NCBI GenBank assembly: GCA_002748735.1
Contig: PDTC01000009.1
Coordinates: forward strand, 111,331-175,330
From: Desulfobulbus propionicus
Lineage (GTDB): Bacteria > Desulfobacterota > Desulfobulbia > Desulfobulbales > Desulfobulbaceae
Length of the DNA: 64,000 nt
Direction of reading: 5' to 3'
Each line of letters starts with the position of its first letter. Within the stretch, counting starts at the first letter, position 1. Of this stretch, positions 37,561 to 47,931 are shown one piece after another. The notes below the pieces were generated by a model. The model searched no databases and was not told the origin of the DNA. It saw nothing but the letters and a program-made list of their open reading frames with translations. The position numbers were made by a program, and so were the translations under genes.

Positions 37561-38268
37561 ATGCCAATGCTCTTCCACTTCATCCGCGTTACCCTTCTTG
37601 CCCTGGTTTTTTCTCTAGTCTCCTCGATGCAACTGGTTGCGGCGCCATTTGGGAAAACCCAGGAACTGGTGGCCAAAGCCACCACCATATATCAGAGTTT
37701 TATGGCTGACCCGAGCATGGGCTGGTTTCGGGCCAACGTCCCCTATGCCAAAGGTATTCTCATTGTCCCGCAGATGCTGAGGGGCGGCTTTATTGTTGGC
37801 GGCTCGGGAGGATCCGGAGTACTCCTTGCCCAGGATTTCACTACCGGCAGATGGAGCTATCCCGCCTTTTATTCCATGGGTTCAGTGAGCCTCGGATTTC
37901 AGATAGGCGCCGAAGCTTCGGAAATCATCTTGATGATCATGACAGAAAAGGGACTCGACGCCCTACTGGAAACAGAATTTACCCTTGGTGGCGATGTAAC
38001 GGTGGCGGCGGGCCCCATGGGCGGCACTGCCAAGGCGCAAACGGCCGATATTCTCGCCTTTGGACGTTCCAAAGGAGCGTTCGGTGGCATCAGCATTGAG
38101 GGGGCGCTAATCAAACCTCGCCACGACTGGAACTACAGGTATTACGGCCGCTCAGTTCTGCCCCGACAGATTCTCATTGAACAGGACGCTGTCAATCCGG
38201 AGAGTGATCAGTTACGAAATCTCATGCCAAAACCACCGGTGAAGCAGGGGAAACCTCTGGGCACCTAA
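37561..38268 (+). CDS. SYLF (Ysc84-like) lipid-binding domain protein, exported
   Basis: The 235 residues begin with a signal peptide (about 1-26, cleavage near LVAAP). The SYLF domain follows: IPYAKGI-like text at PYAKGILIVPQMLRGGFIVGG, then SMGSVSLGFQIGAEASEIILMIM and the GGDVTVAAGPMGG and AFGGISIEGALI blocks. Eukaryotic SYLF proteins bind phosphoinositides and actin; the bacterial role is unclear, probably in the periplasm or at the outer membrane. No good ribosome-binding site is seen; ATG at 37567 is an alternative start two codons later. Confidence 0.88.
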   Translation: MPMLFHFIRVTLLALVFSLVSSMQLVAAPFGKTQELVAKATTIYQSFMADPSMGWFRANVPYAKGILIVPQMLRGGFIVGGSGGSGVLLAQDFTTGRWSYPAFYSMGSVSLGFQIGAEASEIILMIMTEKGLDALLETEFTLGGDVTVAAGPMGGTAKAQTADILAFGRSKGAFGGISIEGALIKPRHDWNYRYYGRSVLPRQILIEQDAVNPESDQLRNLMPKPPVKQGKPLGT

Positions 38269-38329
38269 CCACACCCCTTGGAAAAGACAGGGGCCAGACA
38301 ACAAGAGTTGCCCCTGGATACCGCTTTTT

Positions 38330-38926
38330 TCATCGAGCACAACCGCCCTTTCTCGTGCCGGTAATCACTCGTTTTTCGGTCACCACCAGATCAAGCAGCT
38401 CATCATGGGGAGCCAGGGGAATCCGGGAGGTTACCTGCAGCTCAAAGGCCAGGCCAATGCGGGGGGCCCCGGGCACCCTCGCCAGCAACCGGTCATAATA
38501 ACCGCCACCATAGCCGAACCTGCCCCCCCGTTCATCAAACACTGCCCCCGGCAAGACAATACAGTCGAGGCGCTCCAAATCAACGCGGTTCACCGCACAG
38601 ACTGTTTCGAGGGGCTCAGGAATCCCCCAATGGCCCGGGGCCAGCTGAGTCTCTGGATCAGTAATCCGGATACTCTCCAGACATTTTCCTTTGCTGCTGA
38701 TAACAGGCACCGACACCTCCTTGCCCATTGCCAGCAGGGCGTCAATAATGGTGTGGGTGGCAACTTCGCTGCGAAAACTCACATAGATGAAAACATGTCG
38801 ACTGTGGATAACCTGAAGCAGCGAAAGCAGGGTATTGCCGATCTTCGTACTCTTTTCTCTATGAAGTGTACTTGCCTGGCGATCTCTGTCGGCAAGAATC
38901 GCTGCGCGCAGCCTGGGCACTGTCAT
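38330..38926 (-). CDS. 5-formyltetrahydrofolate cyclo-ligase
   Basis: It converts 5-formyl-THF to 5,10-methenyl-THF with ATP, returning the storage form to the folate pool. The 198 residues carry YVSFRSEVATHTIID, LDCIVLPGAVFDERGGRFGYGGGYYDRLLA (text shortened here to its Gly-rich GGGYYDR core) and the C-terminal DELLDLVVTE. I chose the ATG at 38926; a TTG at 38980 would add 18 polar residues. It is convergent with the SYLF gene and divergent from folD, another one-carbon folate gene. Confidence 0.92.
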   Translation of the reverse strand: MTVPRLRAAILADRDRQASTLHREKSTKIGNTLLSLLQVIHSRHVFIYVSFRSEVATHTIIDALLAMGKEVSVPVISSKGKCLESIRITDPETQLAPGHWGIPEPLETVCAVNRVDLERLDCIVLPGAVFDERGGRFGYGGGYYDRLLARVPGAPRIGLAFELQVTSRIPLAPHDELLDLVVTEKRVITGTRKGGCAR

Positions 38927-39191
38927 GGTACAGGCTCTTCTTTTTTTCTCATCACTGATGTACGTTCCGTCTTTTAACAAGTATTTTTGATGCCGGGCAA
39001 AGTAGTCGTGGCAACAGCGGCACTGTTGACACTGTATCGTAAAATATCTCGTGTTTTTTTACGAAAAAAACTGGTACTCTCGATTGCATTACGCAGAGAA
39101 ATGCCCTAACAGATAACTACGCGAGAGAAGAGAGCGACCTGTAGATTTTTTAAAAATTTTTAGCAGATGCCACCAACACCAGGGAGAGGAA

Positions 39192-40079
39192 ATGACAGCA
39201 AAAATTATCAGTGGGATCGAAATTGCCAAAACGATCAAAGCAGAACTGCAGAAAGAGGTCACCCGACTGAAAGAGCAGCACAACATCATCCCAGGACTGG
39301 TGACCATCCTCGTTGGTGATAATCCGGCATCACAGTCGTACGTTGCCGCCAAAAACAAGACTGCCCACGCCCTGGGTATTCACTCTGAGCAGGTCACCCT
39401 GCCCGCTGAAACCAGTGAGGAGGACCTGCTCGCCAGGGTTGACAGGTATAACAGAGACGACAAAATAAACGGAATTCTCGTACAGTTGCCTCTTCCCGGC
39501 CACATCAACGAGAGTAAGATCCTCAATGCCATCGCCCCTGACAAGGATGTCGACGGTTTTCATCCAGTCAATATCGGCCGGATGGTCCTCGGTGAACAAT
39601 GTTTTCTCCCCTGCACGCCCCACGGTATCCTGGAAATACTGACTCGCAGCGAGGTCAACACCAGCGGCGCGGAGGTGGTAGTTCTTGGCCGAAGCAATAT
39701 CGTAGGCAAACCCATAGCCAATCTGATGCTCCAGAAACGAGATGCCGGTAATGCCACGGTCACCGTTTGTCACACCCGCACAAAGGACATGGCAGAGCAC
39801 TGTCGCCGTGCTGATATCATTATTGCCGCTGCCGGTGTACCCCGCCTGGTCACGGCAGACATGGTCAAAGACGGCGCTGTGGTTATCGACGTGGGGGTCA
39901 ACCGTATCGGGATGTCTCCATCGGGCAAGGCGATACTCTGCGGAGACGTCGACTTTGACAACCTGAAAGAGAAGGCTTCCTGCATCACTCCTGTACCTGG
40001 TGGTGTCGGCCCCATGACCATCACCATGCTCATGAAAAACACGCTACAGTCTGCCAAAATGGCTGCTGGATTGCCCTAA
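39192..40079 (+). CDS. folD: Bifunctional methylene-THF dehydrogenase / methenyl-THF cyclohydrolase
   Basis: FolD interconverts 5,10-methylene-, methenyl- and 10-formyl-THF. The 295 residues have the catalytic region SYVAAKNKTAHALGI (Tyr and Lys), GILVQLPLPGHI, DVDGFHP, CTPHGI, the Rossmann VVLGRSNIVGKP and TPVPGGVGPMTI. GGGAGAGG lies a few nt before the ATG. In sulfate reducers this enzyme also feeds the Wood-Ljungdahl methyl branch. About 210 bp upstream holds a TTGACA without a matching -10. Confidence 0.97.
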   Translation: MTAKIISGIEIAKTIKAELQKEVTRLKEQHNIIPGLVTILVGDNPASQSYVAAKNKTAHALGIHSEQVTLPAETSEEDLLARVDRYNRDDKINGILVQLPLPGHINESKILNAIAPDKDVDGFHPVNIGRMVLGEQCFLPCTPHGILEILTRSEVNTSGAEVVVLGRSNIVGKPIANLMLQKRDAGNATVTVCHTRTKDMAEHCRRADIIIAAAGVPRLVTADMVKDGAVVIDVGVNRIGMSPSGKAILCGDVDFDNLKEKASCITPVPGGVGPMTITMLMKNTLQSAKMAAGLP

Positions 40080-40201
40080 ACACTCCAAAAATCAACGAAG
40101 GAACAGCGGTCAGCGTTGGCGGATTTTTTCTCATTACTCCAGGCTGAGCTGTACCGGCGGTTCCTCCTGCCACAATTTTTTCTGTCATGTCCCATCATCT
40201 C

Positions 40202-40230
40202 TTGACATAACAAATGGAAAACGTGATCAT
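40202..40230 (+). promoter_or_regulatory. Probable sigma-70 promoter of the glutamate dehydrogenase gene
   Basis: TTGACA at 40202-40207, a 17-nt spacer and GATCAT at 40225-40230, about 45 bp before the ATG. Confidence 0.5.
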
Positions 40231-40273
40231 TTTTTAAGTACCTTCTCGCTACCTCTACCTGTGGAGTTGATTT

Positions 40274-43200
40274 ATGGAGACACCAAACTGCCGCGCGCTT
40301 ACCCAGGGGCATCTCATCATATCCAGTGCCGAAAAGGTGGGCCTTGACCCCCGGATTCTCTACGAAGCTGTCATCGACCTGTCCGCTGAAGGACTACTCA
40401 CGGCAAGCTCTATCAACCTGGCTGCCGGTATTTTTCTCCAGGACTTGGGACTTCCCCGGTATTTTTTTACCAATATTGAAAAAGACTCGTTAAAAAATAT
40501 CCTGGCTTCCATCGCCACCTCCATCGGCTTCAAAGACGGTACGCCAACGCTGTACGGCTCTGTGGCCAACGTTGACTTCAATCTGGAACGCCGGAAAAAT
40601 GTGCAGCGGGTTCGTATTGCCACCGCAGAAACCCGAGACTCCATGGAAGCGGCGCTTGGTGATCTTATCACCGGTCATCGCCGGGAGTACTACTTCAGCC
40701 CCAAAAGCGGGTATCACACCTATCTCATTAGCCCAAAGACCGTCGCCGATTTTCCCCAAGAAGCCTTTCATGATTCACGATTTCTTTTCAGCTTCTCTGA
40801 CGATTATTCGAGAACAGTGGAAGCCACTCGACTGCGGTATGAAAAGTTTCTCATAAAATCGGAAACCTCGACATTACCACTAATTGAGGTCTACAACCTC
40901 TCGGAAACCGACGAGACCCGTATCGTCTTCAAAAGCGATTTCGGGGTTTCTCAGATGCCTGTGATGCGCAAGCTCATTGAAGATCACGATCTGCTGCTGC
41001 GGCGGGCCTACTGGGAGCCCTTTTGCGGTGCCGTCGGCGTGCCGTCGTCCATCTGCTCCATCTACGTTCAGGGTGGAGTAACTCGCCGAACCGAAGATGC
41101 GCTGCTTGCCTCACTCAGGTCCTATCTTTCCTTCCACGTCGGTGAAGTTACCGAGCTTTTTGTCCAGGGAAAACTGACGTTCCAGGAGATGCTCTTTGCC
41201 GGCAACTTCATCGACTGTGCCCGGATGTTCATCTACAAGGAGAGAGACAACCCCATCGACCGCGAGATCATGGCAAGCCTTGAGTGCCAGGATCTCCGGG
41301 AGTCATTTGCGGCCAGGGTCCACAACGCCAACCGCTCCACCTATACCCCGAAAGTGATCAATGCGGTGGTCTGCAGCAACCCGGATCTGATTAAATTACT
41401 GTACAAAATCTTTGCCGGTCGCTTTGATCCCGCAAGCAAGCACCGTATCACCGACGAGGAGATCGCTGCGCTCTACCAGGAGTTCAATGCCCTGGCCACC
41501 TCACGATTTATCGACTACCTGTACGGGTATGAAATCTTCCAGTTCATTTACAAACTGGTGATGAGCACCAGGAAAACCAACTTCTTCATGGTGGAAAAAC
41601 GCAGTTTTGCCTTCCGCTTCGATACAACCATCCTCGACCCCCTGGTCTTCAGCAAAACTGTCCACGGTATATTTTTTGTCAACGGCCACTATGCCTGCGG
41701 TACCCACCTGCGGGCTGCAGATATTGCCCGCGGAGGCCTTCGCCTCATCCGGGTGACCAACTCCAACCACGACCGTGAGCTGGATAACGCTGTGCTACTC
41801 AACTATGCGCTCGGCCCCAAGGCGCAGCGCCTCAAACACAAGGACATCTGCGAGTCCGGTTCCAAGGGGGTTATCGTTCCTCATCCAATGTATGCCAAGT
41901 GCGGCCATGATGCCGTCAATGACTATACCCAGGGTATCATAGACCTGATGCTGCCCAACAGCGAAATCATTGACGACCTGGGGCAACCGGAGATGATCTT
42001 TTTCGGCCCTGACGAAGGGACGGCGCCGCTGATGGACAATGTAGCCTACAACGCCAGGGCACGTGACTACACGTACTGGCGCACCATCACCACCGGCAAG
42101 AGCTTTGGCATCCCTCACGACGCCTACGGTCTCCTGGACAACGGTGACCTGTTCGGCCTGAAGGACCAGGGAGCGAGCGGAACAGAACTGCAGATTAACG
42201 GTGAAACATTCTGCACCTGCACCGATCCTGAAACCATCTGGAAGCGAATCGGTGGGCAGGTTGCCACCAGCGGCATGACCACCACCAGTATCATGAGCTC
42301 CTTTCGTACCCTGATCGAGCACGCCGGCGTCAAAGAGGAGGACCTGAACCTGATGATGACCGGTGGCCCGGATGGCGACCTGGGTGCCAACGAGATCCAG
42401 TGCTACCGGGGCAAAATCTGCCTGATAATAGACGGTGGCTCGGTCCTCTTCGACCCTGCCGGCTTAAACCGCGAAGCACTGAGTCGCCTTGCCTTCTCCC
42501 GCCACACTCAGCCAAGGGACAACTCCATGGCCTTTCCGGCAGAGCTCATTGGCGAGGGCGGATTCCGCGTGCCCCTGGGCGCACGCAACGTCCACCTGCC
42601 CGACGGCTCGGTGATCGATGACGGTACGGTCTTTCACCGTGATTTTCTCACCAACCCGGCCAATCGCAAATGGATTGCCCAGGCGGGTATTGGCGCCTTT
42701 ATTCCCTGCGGCGGTTTCAAAGACACCATTAACCGCAGTAATGTCAACCCCTTCCTCGAGCTGTTTCAGGAGCTCAGGTTTATTGTTGAGGGAGCAAACG
42801 TCTTTTTCGACGATGCAGCCAGGCGCACCATCGCCCAGGCTGGTATCCTGCAGATCAAAGACTCCTCTGCCAACAAGGGAGGCGTGTACAGCAGCTCGGT
42901 CGCCGAGGTACTCACCGCCTTTCTCCTGGGCAATCAATACGAAGAAAAACTGCTCAATGATCAGAAAATCCGCTGGTCCCTGATCCGTGACATCATCACC
43001 AGCGTCGAGGAGTATGCCCGTGCCGAAACCGCCATGTTGTTGACGTTGCACAAGCGTGACCCCAAAGTTCCGCTGTTTGAACTCTCCGAGCTTACCAGCG
43101 AGCAGATCTTTTCCCTGCAAGCCTTGGCAGAGCAGCGACTTGATGAATTTCTCGGTGACCCTGAACTCGTCTGGCAGGTACTGGTCAGGTATATTCCACC

Positions 43201-43408
43201 TGTGCTGGTCCGAGTCCTTGGCAGGGAAAAAATTCTGGCACTGCTCTCTTCCCCTGAGCTGATGAGTTATCGCAACGCCATTCTTACGAAAAAACTTGCG
43301 GCCATGGCCTTCTACCGTTTCGGTATGGAATGGGAACAGCTCGTCGAGGAGTTCACCGATGATTTTATCGGTACCGCCCGCAAAGTAACGGCTTTGGCAA
43401 AGGATTGA
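40274..43408 (+). CDS. gdh: Large NAD-dependent glutamate dehydrogenase (115-kDa GDH2-like class)
   Basis: This 1044-residue protein deaminates glutamate to 2-oxoglutarate with NAD. The first 450 residues are the regulatory region peculiar to large GDHs. The catalytic part begins at about 465 (ACGTHLRAADIARGGLR; the sequence SKGVIVPHP carries the catalytic Lys region). PEMIFFGPDEGTAPLMD, SFGIPHDAYG and TGGPDGDLGANEI (Rossmann region) follow. The C-terminal domain contains FIVEGANVFF and SSANKGGVYSSS. The length and the FGPDEGT text place it with the yeast Gdh2-like 115-kDa class, not the 50-kDa or 180-kDa classes. GTGGAG lies about 7 nt before the ATG. Confidence 0.93.
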   Translation: METPNCRALTQGHLIISSAEKVGLDPRILYEAVIDLSAEGLLTASSINLAAGIFLQDLGLPRYFFTNIEKDSLKNILASIATSIGFKDGTPTLYGSVANVDFNLERRKNVQRVRIATAETRDSMEAALGDLITGHRREYYFSPKSGYHTYLISPKTVADFPQEAFHDSRFLFSFSDDYSRTVEATRLRYEKFLIKSETSTLPLIEVYNLSETDETRIVFKSDFGVSQMPVMRKLIEDHDLLLRRAYWEPFCGAVGVPSSICSIYVQGGVTRRTEDALLASLRSYLSFHVGEVTELFVQGKLTFQEMLFAGNFIDCARMFIYKERDNPIDREIMASLECQDLRESFAARVHNANRSTYTPKVINAVVCSNPDLIKLLYKIFAGRFDPASKHRITDEEIAALYQEFNALATSRFIDYLYGYEIFQFIYKLVMSTRKTNFFMVEKRSFAFRFDTTILDPLVFSKTVHGIFFVNGHYACGTHLRAADIARGGLRLIRVTNSNHDRELDNAVLLNYALGPKAQRLKHKDICESGSKGVIVPHPMYAKCGHDAVNDYTQGIIDLMLPNSEIIDDLGQPEMIFFGPDEGTAPLMDNVAYNARARDYTYWRTITTGKSFGIPHDAYGLLDNGDLFGLKDQGASGTELQINGETFCTCTDPETIWKRIGGQVATSGMTTTSIMSSFRTLIEHAGVKEEDLNLMMTGGPDGDLGANEIQCYRGKICLIIDGGSVLFDPAGLNREALSRLAFSRHTQPRDNSMAFPAELIGEGGFRVPLGARNVHLPDGSVIDDGTVFHRDFLTNPANRKWIAQAGIGAFIPCGGFKDTINRSNVNPFLELFQELRFIVEGANVFFDDAARRTIAQAGILQIKDSSANKGGVYSSSVAEVLTAFLLGNQYEEKLLNDQKIRWSLIRDIITSVEEYARAETAMLLTLHKRDPKVPLFELSELTSEQIFSLQALAEQRLDEFLGDPELVWQVLVRYIPPVLVRVLGREKILALLSSPELMSYRNAILTKKLAAMAFYRFGMEWEQLVEEFTDDFIGTARKVTALAKD

Positions 43409-43509
43409 GCCATTGCTCCTGCAAGAGCTCAGCTGGACAAACGCTCGCGAGAGGCAAGCTGCTGTCAAGGCTTTTCTTTTCAACCACCTGTAACGTTAGG
43501 CTTCTCCTC

Positions 43510-43546
43510 GCCGGCACAACCAGAAAAAACCATTGGTTGTGCCGGC
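43510..43546. repeat. 13-bp perfect inverted repeat between convergent gdh and cbiA-like genes
   Basis: GCCGGCACAACCA (43510-43522) and its exact complement (43534-43546) enclose an 11-nt A-rich loop. It is about 100 bp after gdh and 145 bp before the end of the opposing gene. No T run on either side. It is the only notable structure in the 283-bp convergent gap and may terminate both transcripts. Confidence 0.65.
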
Positions 43547-43691
43547 CGCTCAACCATCTTGCCCAGACGTCGTTGTTGAGTTGTTTTTAGAGAGAGGACG
43601 CTGATAGTGAAACGACGTGACACCACCACAGAGATCTGCAGTGGATCACGAAGCTGTTACGGAAAAATCAGCGGCCAAGAAAAGGGCCTTT

Positions 43692-45086
43692 TCAGACCAG
43701 ACCCTGATGGAGAGCAGCCGCCCTGAGCACCCCTTCAGACCACTGGGGCAAGGCCGGTGCCAGCACGTGGGTATACAGGGCAAGCACATTGTTGTACCAT
43801 AACCCGTCCCGGTTATCGGCAAATCCGGTTCCCCGTTCCATGCGCATCGCAAGCTGGTGGGGCTCACCGTCCCAGCTGTCCACCAACGAATACCTGAACT
43901 CATGACCTGTCACGACAGTTCCTGGCGCATAAAAGGCATTTTGCCTTTCAACAACACAACGCGAATACCCATGGGCCTGGGGCTTTTTCCCCATGGAAAA
44001 ACGTACAGGAAACACGCCAGCCAGGGGATATTCTTTTTTGTCCAGGGTAATGGACTGGCCGAGAAAGATCAGACCGCCGCACTCGGCATAGATGGGAAGT
44101 CCGGCTTGGGCCTGCTCTTTGACGGAGCGCCGGAACCCTACATTTGCAGCAAGTGCCGGGGCACTGGTTTCCGGGAAGCCGCCGCCAATATAGAGAGCGT
44201 CGAGCTCGTCAGGCAGGCATTGATCACGCAGGGCATCGATTTCAACCAACTCCCCCCCCCCATTACTGAGGGCCTTCAGATTTTCTTCATAGTAAAACTG
44301 AAAAGCCTCATCCCTGAGGATTCCTATCCGTACCCTGGCCACAACCTTCACCCTGGCAGGACGTACCGTTGCAGGCAAACTGTCCGTTTTTACCCCAGCG
44401 GTACAGACCGTTGGCTTCATTGCTGCAACAATGGCCTCCATCTCAAAACGTTTGCTGCAGATATCGTGCAAACGTGCAAGCATTGGTTCGACCTCGTCAT
44501 ATTCCTGATGAGGGGTGACCCCAAGGTGACGCATGGGCAGTATGTCCTGGGGAAGTCTCGGCATGACACCGACAACAGGAACCCCGGTCAGGGTCTCAAC
44601 ACTTTGCCGAACAACTCGCTCATGCCGGGGGGTGGCTATCTGGTTGAGGATCACCCCGGCAATCTGTATCCGGGTATCAAGATGACAGCACCCCAACACC
44701 ATGGCGGCAACAGTCCGGGTTGTCTTGGCACAGTTCACCACCAGGAGAACCGGGAGATCGAGCTGCAATGCCAGTTCAGCTGTTGAATATTCCCCCCTGG
44801 CACTGACACCATCGTACATACCCCGGTTTCCCTCGATCACGGCATATTCACCATCAAGCCTGTTAAAAAAACAGGCCGTGAGCGTTGCCGCATCCATGAG
44901 ATAGGGGTCAAGATTATAGCAGGGATGCCTTGCCGCCCTTGCCAACCATCCTGCATCGATATAGTCGGGTCCTTTTTTAAAAGGAATCACCCTGCCCCTG
45001 CTGGCCAGGACAGTGAGCAGACCGATGGTCACCACAGATTTCCCGGTACCACCGCCGACCCCTGCAACCACGATGGAGCGTGTCAT
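43692..45086 (-). CDS. CobB/CbiA-type amidase: cobyrinate a,c-diamide synthase or sirohaem amidase (DsrN-like)
   Basis: This 464-residue glutamine-dependent enzyme uses ATP to amidate carboxylates on a tetrapyrrole. The N-terminal DTBS-like ATPase has GVGGGTGKSVVTIGLL, KKGPDYID and EGNRGMYDG. The C-terminal class I glutamine amidotransferase has YIGGGFPE, the nucleophile in YAECGGL and the GHEFRYS region with its catalytic His. Cobalamin CbiA and the DsrN that amidates sirohaem for dissimilatory sulfite reductase share this architecture. No other cobalamin or dsr gene lies in the window, so the substrate is open. It overlaps the acyltransferase gene by 4 nt. Confidence 0.85.
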   Translation of the reverse strand: MTRSIVVAGVGGGTGKSVVTIGLLTVLASRGRVIPFKKGPDYIDAGWLARAARHPCYNLDPYLMDAATLTACFFNRLDGEYAVIEGNRGMYDGVSARGEYSTAELALQLDLPVLLVVNCAKTTRTVAAMVLGCCHLDTRIQIAGVILNQIATPRHERVVRQSVETLTGVPVVGVMPRLPQDILPMRHLGVTPHQEYDEVEPMLARLHDICSKRFEMEAIVAAMKPTVCTAGVKTDSLPATVRPARVKVVARVRIGILRDEAFQFYYEENLKALSNGGGELVEIDALRDQCLPDELDALYIGGGFPETSAPALAANVGFRRSVKEQAQAGLPIYAECGGLIFLGQSITLDKKEYPLAGVFPVRFSMGKKPQAHGYSRCVVERQNAFYAPGTVVTGHEFRYSLVDSWDGEPHQLAMRMERGTGFADNRDGLWYNNVLALYTHVLAPALPQWSEGVLRAAALHQGLV

Positions 45087-45769
45087 GGACGCTGTTCCCC
45101 TGTCCGGTCATGGGGCCCCTGGCCAACGGCTGCCCAGGCCTTTGCATAAAGGCTGTTCAAGGCCTCTTCCACCTGTTGCCGATACAACTCGAGTGTCTCC
45201 TTACCACTATCAGCAGGAACATAGACGGGCTCTCCCATGATAAAATGAACACGGGTGAATGGCAATGGCAGCACAGTGCGATCCCAGCTGTTAAAGGTAA
45301 GGTAACGTTTGGCCGCCCAGGTCATCGGCAAGATCGGAGCCCCGGTCTTTGCCGCCAGGAGCACGACACCAGCCTGGAGCTTGCGGGCCGGCCCCTGGGA
45401 GCCATCGCCCACAAGTGCGGCATGCCTTCCCTTGCGGAGCTGGCGAATCAACCCCCTGAGTGCTGAGGCTCCCAGCCGATTGGATGAGCCACGCACAGGA
45501 ACATAGGCATACAACCTGGCTATCCGCGCAATATACTCACCATCCCGGGACGCGCTCACCATAACCGCGGCACTGTTGCCGCGTACAAGGTGAAGAATAA
45601 AGGCAAAACTGTAGTGCCAGAATACCCCGATAACCGGACCGTCAGCCACAGCGCTCTGTATCTGTTCCTTGCCTGTCCCGGTCAATCGGCAGGAGAGGAA
45701 CCATACCCTGGTCAGCAGATACACGACCCGGGTCACCGGACCCATGAGATACCGACGTAGATCAGCCAA
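45083..45769 (-). CDS. DUF374 lysophospholipid acyltransferase-like protein
   Basis: This 228-residue protein of the LPLAT superfamily, DUF374 branch, has an N-terminal hydrophobic anchor (about 8-28), the FWHYSF acyl-acceptor region with the conserved His and [29 protein letters not shown] (the RGS block) and [18 protein letters not shown] follow. The family is thought to acylate lipid A-type or phospholipid acceptors. Its start overlaps the uvrB stop by 8 nt and its stop overlaps the CbiA-like start by 4 nt, so the three are one operon. Confidence 0.87.
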   Translation of the reverse strand: MADLRRYLMGPVTRVVYLLTRVWFLSCRLTGTGKEQIQSAVADGPVIGVFWHYSFAFILHLVRGNSAAVMVSASRDGEYIARIARLYAYVPVRGSSNRLGASALRGLIRQLRKGRHAALVGDGSQGPARKLQAGVVLLAAKTGAPILPMTWAAKRYLTFNSWDRTVLPLPFTRVHFIMGEPVYVPADSGKETLELYRQQVEEALNSLYAKAWAAVGQGPHDRTGEQRP

Positions 45770-47792
45770 GTTCCAGCTCCATCAGCTTAAGGTCCTTTAT
45801 TCGGTCCCGGTATCGGGCCGCATCCTCGAACTCCAGGGCGTCGGCTGCGGTGCGCATCTGCTGCTCCAGTTCATGAATCTGATTGCGCAGGTCCGCAAGA
45901 CTGGCAAACGTCGCTTCGGGTTCTGCCGTGGTGAGTCCAGCCATCCTGCTCTCTTCATCCTCATCACGGGATAGCCAGCCTGACGCCCTTAAATGTTGAG
46001 CCATGGAATCCTTGATCTCTGAAACCACAGTAGTCGGCACAATCCCGTGTTCCCGGTTAAAGGTTTCCTGAATGGTACGCCGCCGATTGGTCTCCTTGAT
46101 GGTGTATTCCATGGATCCGGTTATATCGTCCGCATACAGCAACACCTTGCCCGAGGCATTGCGGGCGGCACGGCCACAGGTCTGCACCAGAGAACGCCGC
46201 GAACGAAGAAAGCCTTCCTTGTCTGCATCGAGAATCGCCACCAGGCTGACTTCAGGCAGATCAAGCCCCTCACGCAGCAGATTAATACCCACCAGCACAT
46301 CAAAGTCGCGACTGCGGAGTCCCTGGATGAGTTCCACCCGTTCCAGGGTATTGATATCTGAGTGCAGATAACGAACCCGGACACCAACCTCCTCATAGTG
46401 GCGGGTGAGATCTTCAGCCATGCGCTTGGTCAGTGTGGTCACCAGCACAGCCTCGTTGCGGGCAGCCCGTTCACGAATCTCGGCGAGCAGGTCATCCACC
46501 TGATGGACGGCCGGCCGTACCTCAATGAGGGGATCGAGGAGACCGGTCGGCCGGATCAGCTGCTCCACCACTTCATCGCCGGCCTGCTCCAGTTCATAGT
46601 CTCCTGGCGTTGCCGAGACATACACGGCCTGATGAACCCGCTCCTCGAACTCATCAAAACGAAGTGGCCGGTTGTCCAGTGCCGAGGGCAGGCGAAAGCC
46701 AAAATCCACCAGCGTCTGTTTACGGGAACGGTCGCCATTGTACATGCCGCCAATCTGCGGTACGGCAATATGAGACTCATCAATAAACAACAGATAATCT
46801 TCGGGAAAATAGTCGAGCAGGTTGGGTGGCGGCACCCCGGGCGGTTTACCGGTAAGATGGCGGCTGTAGTTCTCAATGCCGTTGCAGTACCCGAGTTCAG
46901 CGATCATCTCCAGGTCAAACATGGTCCGCTGCTCCAGGCGCTGCACCTCCACGAGCCGATTGTCTGTCTGAAGTTCGGCAAGTCGGTCCTTGAGTTCCTC
47001 CTTGATGGTTCTCATGGCCCGGTTGAGGTTCTCCTTGCCGGTGACAAAATGACTTGAGGGAAAGACGGTCAACTCATCGACCTCCTCCAGAATTTCTCCA
47101 CGAAGAGGATCAATAATCGTGACCGCCTCGACAGTATCACCAAAGAACTCGACGCGAACAGCCCTCTCCTCTTCGTATGCCGGAAAGATGTCGAGGACAT
47201 CGCCGCGTACCCGGAATGTCCCCCGATGAAACGAGTACTCATTACGCTCATACAGCATGAAGGCAAGCCGTCGCTGCACCTCTTCCATGGGGTACTCTTC
47301 TCCGACGGTAAGAAAGAGATGCATGGATTTGTACTCCTCAGGTGAACCGAGACCATAGATACAACTGACCGAGGCGACGATCAGGACGTCGCGTCGAGTG
47401 AGCAGGCTGCGGGTGGCGGAGTGCCGCATCTTGTCGATGGCATCATTGATTGAGGAGTCTTTTTCAATATAGGTATCCGAGGCGGGGATGTAGGCTTCTG
47501 GTTGATAATAGTCATAATAGCTGACAAAAAACTCCACGGCATTATGCGGGAACAGTTCACGAAACTCGGAGAACAGCTGCGCAGCCAGCGTCTTGTTGGG
47601 GGCGAGGATCAGGCTGGGCCGCTGCACCCTGGCGACGACCTGGGCCATGGTATAGGTCTTGCCCGAACCGGTGACACCCAGCAGTACCTGGTGTTTGCGA
47701 CCATCTTCAATTCCGGCAACAAGCCGATCAATGGCCTGGGGCTGATCACCGGAAGGGGTAAAACTGCTGACAAGCTGAAAAGGGATGTCCAT
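45762..47792 (-). CDS. uvrB: Excinuclease ABC subunit B
   Basis: UvrB verifies damage and positions UvrC in nucleotide excision repair. The 676 residues have Walker A GVTGSGKT at 39-46, the beta-hairpin region [16 protein letters not shown], the DExH-type LLFIDESH, the helicase [14 protein letters not shown] and QTCGRAARN motifs. The C-terminal UVR coiled coil [16 protein letters not shown] binds UvrC. All expected parts are present. No obvious LexA box was seen in the 139-bp upstream gap. Confidence 0.97.
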   Translation of the reverse strand: MDIPFQLVSSFTPSGDQPQAIDRLVAGIEDGRKHQVLLGVTGSGKTYTMAQVVARVQRPSLILAPNKTLAAQLFSEFRELFPHNAVEFFVSYYDYYQPEAYIPASDTYIEKDSSINDAIDKMRHSATRSLLTRRDVLIVASVSCIYGLGSPEEYKSMHLFLTVGEEYPMEEVQRRLAFMLYERNEYSFHRGTFRVRGDVLDIFPAYEEERAVRVEFFGDTVEAVTIIDPLRGEILEEVDELTVFPSSHFVTGKENLNRAMRTIKEELKDRLAELQTDNRLVEVQRLEQRTMFDLEMIAELGYCNGIENYSRHLTGKPPGVPPPNLLDYFPEDYLLFIDESHIAVPQIGGMYNGDRSRKQTLVDFGFRLPSALDNRPLRFDEFEERVHQAVYVSATPGDYELEQAGDEVVEQLIRPTGLLDPLIEVRPAVHQVDDLLAEIRERAARNEAVLVTTLTKRMAEDLTRHYEEVGVRVRYLHSDINTLERVELIQGLRSRDFDVLVGINLLREGLDLPEVSLVAILDADKEGFLRSRRSLVQTCGRAARNASGKVLLYADDITGSMEYTIKETNRRRTIQETFNREHGIVPTTVVSEIKDSMAQHLRASGWLSRDEDEESRMAGLTTAEPEATFASLADLRNQIHELEQQMRTAADALEFEDAARYRDRIKDLKLMELELG

Positions 47793-47931
47793 TATACGAT
47801 GGATACTGCTCTTGCGTCTTGTTCAAGGAAACCGGATCATTGCCACGACATCTGCAAAATACCCCTAACCCGAAAGCATCGCAACCGGGTTCAGCAAAAA
47901 GAAGCGGCCGGCACATCAACGACAGGATTCA

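Noticed and set aside
39027-39055. Possible folD promoter with a perfect TTGACA
   Set aside because: No acceptable -10 hexamer at 16-18 nt; the TAAAAT nearby is only 8 nt away.
42464-43483. 339-codon open frame on the minus strand over the gdh 3' part
   Set aside because: It is antisense to a strongly conserved catalytic domain; the translation has no family features.
43409-43691. Possible cobalamin riboswitch or small RNA near the CbiA-like gene
   Set aside because: The region is downstream of that gene on its own strand and shows no B12-box-like sequence; only a simple inverted repeat is present.
44236-44290. Run of C bases (CCCCCCCCC) in the CbiA-like gene as a possible frameshift
   Set aside because: The reading frame continues through it with the expected Gly-Gly-Gly and conserved sequence on both sides.
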